Of a stretch of DNA of 7,707 nt, positions 1 through 5,567 are shown one piece after another. Made by a program: the position numbers and the translations under genes. Where the stretch lies: contig JACPZR010000428.1 in assembly GCA_016195395.1 (NCBI GenBank), positions 1 to 7,707 on the forward strand, read 5' to 3'. Source of the stretch: Spirochaetia bacterium (GTDB lineage Bacteria > Spirochaetota > Leptospirae > Leptospirales > Leptonemataceae). Each line of letters begins with the position of its first letter. Position 1 is the first letter of the stretch. The notes beneath the pieces were generated by a model. It saw nothing but the letters and a program-made list of their open reading frames with translations. It was not told where the DNA came from and searched no databases.

Positions 1-60
1 CTCTTTGAGAAGTGGCTGAGCGACTACCTGAGAGCCCGGCTCGTAAAGAACACACGCTGA
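1..60 (+). CDS. C-terminal end of an unidentified protein (partial)
   Basis: Frame 1 is open from the first base and ends in TGA at 58-60, giving the tail LFEKWLSDYLRARLVKNTR. Codon choice (CTG, AGC, GAC, TAC, GCC, AAG, AAC) matches the G/C-ending style of the other genes here. The tail is amphipathic and basic, but 19 residues are too few to name a family. It would end only 7 nt before the stop of the minus-strand amidohydrolase, the same tight tail-to-tail arrangement seen twice more in this window. The 5' part lies outside the window. Confidence 0.5.
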   Translation, partial: LFEKWLSDYLRARLVKNTR

Positions 61-67
61 CGGCGCT

Positions 68-1507
68 TTAATTCACGTCAGGGCGCACCCGATTGACGCG
101 CCTGCCCCGAAAGAACACATCAGCGATGTTCTGCGTATCCGTGATGTTCTTCACCGGATCACCGTCAACAAGCAGGAGATTCGCCAGCGCCCCCTCGCGG
201 ACTTCGCCGTAGTTAATTTCACGACCTGATAATTTTGCAAGTACCTTGGGCGGATGCGATGTGGCGGCCAGGAGCGCTTCCGTATTTGTCATGCCCGCCT
301 TGACCATGTGCGCGAGCTCCGTATGCAGGGATCCTCCCAATGCCAAGGCGTAGTTGGGAGCATCCGAGCCGGCGAGGATCGTCACACCTGAATCCTTCAT
401 TGCTTTCAAGTTGGGATACAGATTGTCCGTGTACTGAACGTGCATAGAATCATGATGACGCCACTGATCACGTATCACTACATTATCGGGCTGGGGATTA
501 CGCAGAGCGTCCCGATGCGCGGCGTCCATCGTCTGGTACTCCAGCGCCGTGAAATGTGTATAGCTCCGCTTGTTTACGACGAGGAAGTAGTTGTACCATG
601 CAACGATTGTCGGAACAACGAAGATTCCCTTTGCCGCCATGGCGCGGGCCAGCTTTATGTCAACGGGTTCTTTGTAGACGTTATGCACGGCGCCGTCGCC
701 ACCGCTTGCAATCAGGGTCCGCAGATTCTCGTTTGAACCTATGTGAAATACCGCCGGAATCTTCTTTTCGTGGGAAGCGGAAACGAGCCGGCCGACAGCG
801 TCATCCGACATGACGGGGGCGTCCTCCGGGATCTTGTCCAGATAGATCTTGGTGAAATCCGGCCGGGCGTCGTCGGTGTAGGATCGTATTTTTGCGACGC
901 CGTCACCGTTGTGAACCTCGTAGGCGACGTCCGGGACAAAGGGATTCAAAAAGAACGGGATGTTGTCCTTCACGAATCCCAGGTACGGCACTGGATGTGC
1001 TCCCTGGCCCGTGAAGGCAATGCCCGAGTGATAAATCATGGGTCCGTCCATGCTGCCTGACTCGATCTTGTGTCGTATCTGGTTCATTTCCTGAACTGTC
1101 TTCCCGCCCATATCCCACACAGCTGTGATGCCGCTGTATAGAGCGGCGCGCAGGTTGTGCTCCGGCGAGGGAAGAAGCGCCATTTTCCAAGGGATGATCA
1201 TGCCGCCGGTGATGTGAGTGTGACAATCCGAAAGTCCCGGGAGGAGCGTTCTGCCCCGGCCTTGAATCACGACGGCCCCCGGAATCTGGAGTCGCTCCGT
1301 GGAAATCTTCTCAATCTTCTCTCCACGAACATAAACGTCTGCATGTTCGATGATCAGATGTTTCTCATCCGCGGTGAACACACGCACGTCCTGTATGACG
1401 TAACCCGCATCCGCTGCGGGCGATACGCGGGCCAACGGCGGGCCGGAGCACGTTGTGAGAGTAGTCACCGCCGCAACAAGGGCGCAAGTTTGGAGAAGTC
1501 GCTTCAT
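68..1507 (-). CDS. Amidohydrolase-family metal-dependent hydrolase, predicted lipoprotein
   Basis: The product is an amidohydrolase-superfamily enzyme of the imidazolonepropionase/prolidase-like type, with a binuclear metal centre that hydrolyses amide or related bonds; the substrate cannot be read from sequence. Counting from the ATG at 1507 (479 residues), the HxH motif is H96/H98 in LPGLSDCHTHI. The likely carboxylated lysine is K220 (DFTKIYLD), followed by H255 (VFHIGS), H275 (GAVHNVY) and D382 (LAGSDAP), so the metal ligand set looks complete. The N-terminus reads MKRLLQTCALVAAVTTLTTC, a lipoprotein signal with a relaxed lipobox (LTTC) and Cys at residue 20, so it is probably membrane-anchored outside the cytoplasm. 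In-frame alternatives are an ATG at 1516 and a TTG at 1558. The TTG has a GGGGAG sequence 6 nt upstream but would leave only 23 bp to the divergent gene. I prefer 1507 because it keeps a compact signal peptide and leaves room for a promoter. Family confidence is high; the start is uncertain. Confidence 0.9.
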   Translation of the reverse strand: MKRLLQTCALVAAVTTLTTCSGPPLARVSPAADAGYVIQDVRVFTADEKHLIIEHADVYVRGEKIEKISTERLQIPGAVVIQGRGRTLLPGLSDCHTHITGGMIIPWKMALLPSPEHNLRAALYSGITAVWDMGGKTVQEMNQIRHKIESGSMDGPMIYHSGIAFTGQGAHPVPYLGFVKDNIPFFLNPFVPDVAYEVHNGDGVAKIRSYTDDARPDFTKIYLDKIPEDAPVMSDDAVGRLVSASHEKKIPAVFHIGSNENLRTLIASGGDGAVHNVYKEPVDIKLARAMAAKGIFVVPTIVAWYNYFLVVNKRSYTHFTALEYQTMDAAHRDALRNPQPDNVVIRDQWRHHDSMHVQYTDNLYPNLKAMKDSGVTILAGSDAPNYALALGGSLHTELAHMVKAGMTNTEALLAATSHPPKVLAKLSGREINYGEVREGALANLLLVDGDPVKNITDTQNIADVFFRGRRVNRVRPDVN

Positions 1508-1540
1508 AAGAGACATAGGGGAAAGACGGGTTACCGAACT

Positions 1541-1546
1541 GGTCAA
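1541..1546 (-). promoter_or_regulatory. Possible -35 element (TTGACC) for the amidohydrolase gene
   Basis: On the minus strand TTGACC begins at 1546, 39 bases before the ATG at 1507 and 30 before the ATG at 1516. No convincing -10 box follows at 16-19 bases; the stretch is pyrimidine-rich. It is listed because most genes here have a TTGAC element at a comparable distance. A chance match is quite possible. Confidence 0.25.
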
Positions 1547-1581
1547 CTGCAAAAACAAAGTTTACTCCCCGGAAAGGGGCG

Positions 1582-1932
1582 GTGGTCCTGCCCATTATGG
1601 AAGAGACGCTGCAAATCGTAGTCCATCCCGGGACACAGACTGAACTCAAGGACGGAGTCAACGCGCGGTGGCAGCGCGGACATCTCAACGTTGAAATGAG
1701 AAGCGACTTGGAAGTTGCCCCCGGTCCGCCTTCGCTTGCTTTCTACGAACAGATTCTCCCGGTCATCTACGGCGCCACGTTTGCGCTGCTCGCCCAGCCC
1801 ATCGCCAAGTTCACCGTGGACCGGGCCAAGCAGGCGCTCTATTGGGAAACGCACAAAGGACAGCGTCTGTACGTATTCCCGCGCAAGGGCCAGTCCGGCA
1901 AGATCTGCGCCTTTGAGACATGGATTGAATAG
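1582..1932 (+). CDS. Hypothetical protein, 116 residues
   Basis: I do not recognise this family. The reading frame has strong G/C preference at third codon positions (GTC, CTC, GCC, AAG, CAG, ATC runs), so it looks genuinely coding, unlike the antisense frame over it. The protein starts MVLPIMEETLQIVVHPG and has a moderately hydrophobic central helix-like stretch (about residues 54-77, ILPVIYGATFALLAQPIAKF). It ends with a beta-like segment (ALYWETHKGQRLYVFPRKG) and has no signal peptide. The GTG at 1582 is chosen because AAGG lies 4 nt upstream and gives the longest product. An in-frame ATG at 1597 (MEETLQIVV) is a reasonable alternative with no ribosome-binding site. It is divergent from the amidohydrolase and 55 nt upstream of the EVE gene, with which it may be co-transcribed. 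No function is proposed. Confidence 0.65.
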   Translation: MVLPIMEETLQIVVHPGTQTELKDGVNARWQRGHLNVEMRSDLEVAPGPPSLAFYEQILPVIYGATFALLAQPIAKFTVDRAKQALYWETHKGQRLYVFPRKGQSGKICAFETWIE

Positions 1933-1941
1933 AAACAAGTG

Positions 1942-1947
1942 TTGACG
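1942..1947 (+). promoter_or_regulatory. Possible -35 element (TTGACG) for the EVE gene
   Basis: TTGACG lies 46 bases upstream of the EVE ATG. With a normal spacer, the -10 and transcription start would fall inside the inverted repeat at 1963-1988. No good -10 sequence is visible; the nearest candidate, TAGACG at 1963, is at a short 15-base spacing. The call is weak and rests on similarity with other gene starts in the window. Confidence 0.25.
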
Positions 1948-1962
1948 GAGTTTCGGGGGCGG

Positions 1963-1988
1963 TAGACGACTTGGCCAATAGTCGTCTA
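1963..1988. repeat. Perfect 8-bp inverted repeat abutting the EVE start codon
   Basis: The arms are TAGACGAC (1963-1970) and GTCGTCTA (1981-1988), a perfect match. The 10-base centre begins with TTGGCCAA (1971-1978), itself a palindrome. The right arm ends on the A of the EVE ATG, so the element occupies the place where a ribosome-binding site would be. As DNA it could be an operator over the promoter or transcription start. As RNA it would fold back on the start codon. Which applies cannot be decided from sequence. Confidence 0.6.
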
Positions 1989-2404
1989 TGAAACACTGGA
2001 TCAATACAGTATCCCTGGACCATGTCCTCATTGGAAAGAAGCTTGGCATCCTCCAAGCTGGTCACGGGAAGAAGGCGCCCCTGGCCAGGCTCTCACAGGG
2101 AGATCTGGTCCTTTACTATTCGCCGAAAACATCGCTCGATAGCGGAGAGGCTCTCAAGCAGTTTACAGCGATTGCGGTGATATCCGGATCGGAGATCTAC
2201 CAAACGCAGATGTCTGAAGACTTTGCGCCCTTCCGGCTGGATGCGCGTTATTTGGCCTGCCAACCAGTGGAGATCACGCCTCTCATTGATGCGCTGACGT
2301 TCATCACCAACAAAGCTTCCTGGGGCTTCATATTCCGACGGGGCCTCTTCCAGATTCCCAAGCACGACTTTGACCTCATCGCAGGAAAGATGGGCGCGCT
2401 CTGA
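1988..2404 (+). CDS. EVE domain-containing protein (UPF0310 family)
   Basis: This is a single-domain EVE protein of 138 residues, within the usual size range. EVE domains share the PUA/YTH fold and are thought to bind modified bases in nucleic acid; they are often found near defence or modification genes. Family signatures run in order: N-terminal MKHWINTVSLDHV, GHGKKAPLARLSQGDLVLYYSP (about 25-46), FTAIAVISGSEIYQ (59-72), PFRLDARYL (81-89), and SWGFIFRRGLFQI followed by DFDLIAGKMG (111-136). The ATG at 1988 fits the family start exactly (MKxWIN), although no Shine-Dalgarno sequence precedes it; an inverted repeat sits there instead. No methylase, restriction enzyme or CRISPR gene is visible within the window. 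The family call is firm; the ligand and biological role are unknown. Confidence 0.9.
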   Translation: MKHWINTVSLDHVLIGKKLGILQAGHGKKAPLARLSQGDLVLYYSPKTSLDSGEALKQFTAIAVISGSEIYQTQMSEDFAPFRLDARYLACQPVEITPLIDALTFITNKASWGFIFRRGLFQIPKHDFDLIAGKMGAL

Positions 2405-2405
2405 A

Positions 2406-2435
2406 TTCGTTCTAGTCCCAAGGCACTAGAACGGA
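2406..2435. terminator. Stem-loop just downstream of the EVE gene (possible terminator, no U-tract)
   Basis: Starting 2 bases after the EVE stop, TTCGTTCTAGT (2406-2416) pairs with ACTAGAACGGA (2425-2435). The stem is 11 bp with one G:T wobble, including a perfect 8-bp core (GTTCTAGT/ACTAGAAC), around the 8-nt loop CCCAAGGC. The position suits transcription termination, but no T-run follows on either strand and the stem core is AT-balanced. It could instead be an RNA-processing or protective hairpin, or an operator upstream of the STAS gene. Confidence 0.5.
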
Positions 2436-2495
2436 CGGGCCCAGCCGGCAGCATGGCAAAAACGGGCGCGGACTCGTCTCATGCGCCGCGAGCAC

Positions 2496-2509
2496 TTGAC
2501 ACTAAATCG
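2496..2509 (+). promoter_or_regulatory. Promoter-like element TTGACACTAAATCG upstream of the STAS gene
   Basis: A consensus -35 hexamer (TTGACA) is followed by CTAAATCG. The same 14 bases recur with one change at 5533-5546 upstream of the HDOD gene. In both places the first T is exactly 35 bases before the start codon (GTG 2531 here). If this is a sigma-70-type -35 box, transcription would begin at or beside the start codon, giving a leaderless message. The expected -10 position (2519-2524, AACTAT) is a poor match to TATAAT; TATATC at 2522 is better but spaced 20 bases away. Confidence 0.55.
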
Positions 2510-2530
2510 ATTCGCTGCAACTATATCCAG

Positions 2531-2869
2531 GTGGAAATCAAGCAAGCACATCGCACTAACGCAATGGTCGTCGAAATCGCGGGCAAGTTCGTCATTGAAC
2601 AGGTGCAGAACTTCGAGGCAACCTTCAAGACACTGGTGAAAGGCGAACCTGCCAACGTGGCCGTGGACTTGACGTCTGTGGACGTTATTGACAGTTCTGG
2701 AATCGGCGCTCTCATCAAAGCGTTGAACCTGGTAAAAAACTATGGGGGTAAGATGATCCTTTTTGGAATGAAGCCCCTCATCCTCAATGTTTTCAAGATA
2801 GCAAAGCTGGACAATTTCTTCATTGTAATGACGGCGCAGGAGTTTAACAACAGATATCCGGCGGCCTGA
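2531..2869 (+). CDS. STAS-domain anti-sigma-factor antagonist (SpoIIAA/RsbV-like)
   Basis: Proteins of this family bind an anti-sigma factor or a related switch kinase when unphosphorylated and are released when phosphorylated on a conserved serine. Counted from the GTG at 2531 the protein has 112 residues, close to the usual 100-120, and opens MEIKQAHRTNAMVVEIAGK as family members do. The signature VDVIDSSGIGAL is present with D54-S55-S56-G57, the site phosphorylated in SpoIIAA. It is followed by the typical GGKMILFGM and LDNFFIVMTAQEF strands. The frame extends upstream to an ATG at 2453 (138 residues). I reject that extension because the extra 26 residues have non-coding-like codons, lie over the promoter element at 2496, and have no ribosome-binding site. 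The hemerythrin gene follows 5 nt later. The likely kinase partner is the receptor encoded convergently at 3357-5459; no PP2C-type phosphatase is in the window. Confidence 0.88.
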   Translation: MEIKQAHRTNAMVVEIAGKFVIEQVQNFEATFKTLVKGEPANVAVDLTSVDVIDSSGIGALIKALNLVKNYGGKMILFGMKPLILNVFKIAKLDNFFIVMTAQEFNNRYPAA

Positions 2870-2874
2870 CGAGC

Positions 2875-3366
2875 ATGGATGCGGCTTCCTTTCAGAACAC
2901 GATCCAGGAGGCGCTGGCTTCCTGGGATCATAAGCTCAAGACCCACAATGAGCAGATCGATGACGATCACGTTCTGCTCCTCCAGACATCTTTGGAACTC
3001 TTCCGCGTCATCGACGAACATGCGCAGCCGGACGTGGTAAACAAGACGTTATCCTTGCTGCAATCATACGTGAATGACCACTTTAAAGCAGAAGAGGCCT
3101 TAATGATGGAGGCAGGCTACCCCGGGATTGAAGCGCACCGGAGGGAACACGAAAACCTGGCCCGCGCATGCGACTTGGTCATAGAGGAATATCATATCGG
3201 CTACCGCCGCCTGTCTTCGGCGCTCCGCCAGTTTCTCCAGCATTTCCTGGTCTTCCACATACCAAGAATGGACGAACCCATGGTGGCGTGGCTGCGCAAA
3301 CACCATTCACCGGACTCTCTCAAAGATATGGGATTACCCCGACGCCCCGGCCAGGGCTACCCGTGA
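2875..3366 (+). CDS. Bacteriohemerythrin (di-iron oxygen/NO-binding protein)
   Basis: This is a 163-residue single-domain hemerythrin. The full di-iron ligand set is visible with near-canonical spacing: H32 (DDDH), H69 and E73 (HFKAEE), H88 and H92 (HRREH), H128 and D133 (HIPRMD). The motif GYPGIEAHRREHENL is typical. Such proteins reversibly bind O2, or NO, and act as sensors, carriers or scavengers in the cytoplasm. The ATG at 2875 is 5 nt after the STAS stop, so the two are almost surely one transcript and perhaps translationally coupled; only GACGAG precedes the start. The C-terminus, after about residue 145, is a short proline- and basic-rich tail. Its last 10 bases overlap the end of the oppositely directed receptor gene. 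The family is certain; whether it senses for the neighbouring switch or stores oxygen is inference. Confidence 0.93.
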   Translation: MDAASFQNTIQEALASWDHKLKTHNEQIDDDHVLLLQTSLELFRVIDEHAQPDVVNKTLSLLQSYVNDHFKAEEALMMEAGYPGIEAHRREHENLARACDLVIEEYHIGYRRLSSALRQFLQHFLVFHIPRMDEPMVAWLRKHHSPDSLKDMGLPRRPGQGYP

Positions 3367-5459
3367 TCCGCGGGCGGCCGTTCCACGTTCTTCACCAGTG
3401 TCACCTGATTGCCTTTTTCGTTGTAAATCACCCGGTCAAAGATCATCCGCGCCATGGCAATTCCGCGCCCATGCCCAAGGGAGAAATTGCCGAGCCGTTC
3501 CCCCTCCTCTGATATCATTTTTCGATAGTCAAATCCTGATCCTTGATCGGTGATCCGAAAAACACATCTGCCTGATCCAATGGAATAGTCCACCCGCACA
3601 CGCCTGTCCCTGTATTCCGGAAGCCCCTGTCTGCGCACCAGGAAATCCAGGTAGTTCCCCTGAGCCTGCATGCGGGTTTTTTCTTCAAACGTAATGCCAA
3701 GATTGCCGTGCTCAATCGCGTTCACAATCATCTCCCGCACACAAATCCGTATGGCGTCCGCCTCGTCTTCAGGGAAGAATCTCATCAGGTTCCTGGTGAT
3801 CCGGTCATTCAACTGGTGCGAAAGAGCGATATGACTGGTGATGTAATACCGCCCGCGCTCCATCTGGAGGAATCTTGCCAGCTCATCCTCAATCATCAAC
3901 GACATCTTGCCCAAAACCTGAGGCCCTTCTTCAGCCATGATTCGCTCAAGCCGGAGAAGCATCAGGAGTCGCTCTCCGTAACGCGTCTTCAAGGACACAC
4001 GCATCTGCGCGGGCCCTGATTCCAGCCCGGCGAAAGCCTCACGAAACAACATCGTCTCAACGGGGAGCGTTGCGTCTTCTTCCGCGAACAGCAAATCCTC
4101 AAACTGCATGCCGAGCAGCATATCCGGGCGGTATCCCAATGCGTCGCGGACCGCATTGCTGATCGTAATAATGCGCGCCTGCGAATCCAAAGAAACGATC
4201 ACGTCCGCCGTATTTTCAATGAGAGTCCTGTATTTTCTTTCAGAACTAGTGATCCGCCGGTGCGCTTTCTCCAGTTCCTTTGTGTGCCCCTCCAGCGAAC
4301 GGCGCAGGGTATTGATCCGGTCAGACAAAGCGAGTGACAGAAATGCAACCTGACAGACCATTCCTATCTGGATGCCGCGCGAGAAGAGAAAGAAGCGCGG
4401 GAGAAATCCAAGGATCGTCAGGAGAAAGACTCCTGTGCCAACAAAGAAGAACGCAAAAGCCACAACAAAGTACCGTGCAGGCACGTAGCCCCGGCGCCAC
4501 GCATGGATACCAGCAATGAGCATGAGTGTCACCACAAGAAGACCCACCCAGGATCGCATGGACGCGTTGGCGCTGAGTGATACTCCCGGCCAGAAGAGCC
4601 ATCCGAGCGTGAACAAAGACAACAAAATGGGTAACCAAAGAAGCTTGTGCATCACCGGATAGTTGGCTTTGGTCTGGAGAAAACTCATGGTGAAAGCGGC
4701 CGCCATAACCGTATAAAAGACGCCCGTCAGGCCGTTCAGCCGCACGGTCCAGAACAGGTTGATCCATGGCATGTGTTGAAAAAAGAATCCGCTGATGCTC
4801 ACCAGAAACAAGAGCGCGGACAGGACGTAGACGATGTAGGACCGGTACGACCTTTCCGGAGTGGAAAGCACCACCAACAGGTTGAAACACGCCATGATCA
4901 ACAGAGATCCAAACAGGGCGCCAAACACCAGGTTCGTTTGATCACGAAGGTGCTCAAACGAGGCCCTCGTATGAACCTCCAAAGGAAACCAAAGCGACGA
5001 GACGGCGCTGTGTGCGCTGATCAGCAGCCGGGAATGCCCTTTCTCAAACGTTATCTCCTGCTCTATGACGCGGAATCGGTCCGGACTGGCGGCACGCGCA
5101 TTAAGGGAGAGATCGTACGAGCCTGTGACCACGCCGTCCCGCACCACATAGATATTCACATCCATGAGGTAGTCTTCCAGGTAGAAAGTACGCGTGGCCT
5201 TTTCCGGAGCCAGCACATCGGACGAAAACCAAATCGTCTGGCTTGTCATCCCGTAGTTGGGGTCGTCCGCGGAAAGGGGTTTCCAAGAGGTGGCGGCCAG
5301 CGCCTCCGCCAACGAATTTGAGTCACGGTGCTCAAAAAGAAACTGGCCCGCGTGCATGACGGCCTCAGACGAGAGATCCAGATCTCCAGCGGAGACATGA
5401 ACGGGAAATAACGCCAAGAACGCGGAGGCTAACCAGGCAACTTTCACTGACCACTTCAA
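3357..5459 (-). CDS. 7TMR-DISM receptor with PAS and RsbW-like GHKL ATPase domains
   Basis: This 700-residue membrane sensor probably acts as a serine kinase/anti-sigma-type switch. Domains in order: signal peptide (MKWSVKVAWLASAFLALFPV.., cleavage near A24); periplasmic 7TMR-DISMED2-like sensor (about 32-165); seven membrane helices (about 177-378); coiled-coil linker (379-408); PAS (about 410-525); GHKL ATPase (about 545-695). The ATPase has an N-box REMIVNAIEHGN (E576, N580), a G1 box DQGSGFD (638-644) and a G2 box GHGRGIAMA (662-670). The helix before it (LSHQLNDRITRNLMRFF) has no HExxxP phospho-histidine motif, so it resembles SpoIIAB/RsbW rather than a two-component kinase. The STAS protein across the convergent junction is the natural substrate candidate. 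The codon at 5459 is TTG; a GTG at 5447 (VKVAWLASAF) also gives a good signal peptide, and neither has a clear ribosome-binding site. The stop overlaps the hemerythrin gene by 10 bp. Domain calls are strong; the substrate is inferred. Confidence 0.9.
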   Translation of the reverse strand: MKWSVKVAWLASAFLALFPVHVSAGDLDLSSEAVMHAGQFLFEHRDSNSLAEALAATSWKPLSADDPNYGMTSQTIWFSSDVLAPEKATRTFYLEDYLMDVNIYVVRDGVVTGSYDLSLNARAASPDRFRVIEQEITFEKGHSRLLISAHSAVSSLWFPLEVHTRASFEHLRDQTNLVFGALFGSLLIMACFNLLVVLSTPERSYRSYIVYVLSALLFLVSISGFFFQHMPWINLFWTVRLNGLTGVFYTVMAAAFTMSFLQTKANYPVMHKLLWLPILLSLFTLGWLFWPGVSLSANASMRSWVGLLVVTLMLIAGIHAWRRGYVPARYFVVAFAFFFVGTGVFLLTILGFLPRFFLFSRGIQIGMVCQVAFLSLALSDRINTLRRSLEGHTKELEKAHRRITSSERKYRTLIENTADVIVSLDSQARIITISNAVRDALGYRPDMLLGMQFEDLLFAEEDATLPVETMLFREAFAGLESGPAQMRVSLKTRYGERLLMLLRLERIMAEEGPQVLGKMSLMIEDELARFLQMERGRYYITSHIALSHQLNDRITRNLMRFFPEDEADAIRICVREMIVNAIEHGNLGITFEEKTRMQAQGNYLDFLVRRQGLPEYRDRRVRVDYSIGSGRCVFRITDQGSGFDYRKMISEEGERLGNFSLGHGRGIAMARMIFDRVIYNEKGNQVTLVKNVERPPADHG

Positions 5460-5468
5460 ACCGCTGTT

Positions 5469-5483
5469 CCCCGTGATACGGGG
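5469..5483. repeat. Short GC-rich inverted repeat in the leader of the receptor gene
   Basis: The arms CCCCGT (5469-5474) and ACGGGG (5478-5483) are a perfect match around a GAT loop. The repeat lies 9 bases beyond the TTG start codon on the upstream side and about 18 bases downstream of the minus-strand TTGACA at 5501-5506. It therefore covers the expected -10/start region, or the message leader, of the receptor gene. It could be an operator or a leader hairpin. At 6 bp a chance occurrence is possible. Confidence 0.4.
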
Positions 5484-5500
5484 GCGGAGAACTCAAGACT

Positions 5501-5506
5501 TGTCAA
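5501..5506 (-). promoter_or_regulatory. Possible -35 element (TTGACA) for the receptor gene
   Basis: On the minus strand TTGACA starts at 5506, 47 bases before the TTG start at 5459 and 59 before the GTG at 5447. It is followed by AGTCTTGAG rather than the CTAAA seen upstream of STAS and HDOD. The expected -10 position is a run of C (CCCCGT); CGTATC appears only at a long spacing. It is back-to-back with the plus-strand TTGACA at 5533, giving a divergent promoter pair in a 108-bp intergenic region. Confidence 0.4.
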
Positions 5507-5532
5507 CTCATCCGTAGAAACGCGCCTAGGAA

Positions 5533-5546
5533 TTGACACTAAACCG
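5533..5546 (+). promoter_or_regulatory. Promoter-like element TTGACACTAAACCG upstream of the HDOD gene
   Basis: This is the second copy of the 14-base element at 2496-2509, identical at 13 of 14 positions, and again exactly 35 bases before the start codon (ATG 5568). The HDOD gene has no Shine-Dalgarno sequence, which fits a leaderless or nearly leaderless transcript. The expected -10 position reads ACAAAT (5556-5561), a weak match; TAAAAC at 5552 is closer to consensus but spaced only 13 bases. Confidence 0.6.
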
Positions 5547-5567
5547 CACCGTAAAACAAATGACTCT

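Noticed and set aside
1567..1579. CCCC-GGAAA-GGGG hairpin over the ribosome-binding region of the 116-residue gene
   Set aside because: A four-pair stem is too short to call as a regulatory structure without conservation data.
1543..2049. 168-residue minus-strand frame across the 116-residue gene and the EVE start
   Set aside because: Third-position G/C bias favours the plus-strand frame. The minus frame would also run through the EVE gene's 5' end and the palindrome at 1963-1988.
2453..2530. N-terminal extension of the STAS protein from the ATG at 2453
   Set aside because: The added 26 residues fall outside the family's normal start, have poor codon use and no ribosome-binding site, and overlie the promoter-like element at 2496.
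4647..5321. 224-residue open frame on the plus strand
   Set aside because: It lies wholly antisense to the receptor gene, whose domains are recognisable throughout. The product is basic and low in hydrophobic pattern and resembles no family.
3357..5459. Calling the receptor a two-component histidine kinase
   Set aside because: No H-box (HExxxP-type) helix is visible between PAS and ATPase. The sequence before the N-box resembles RsbW/SpoIIAB-type ATPases instead.
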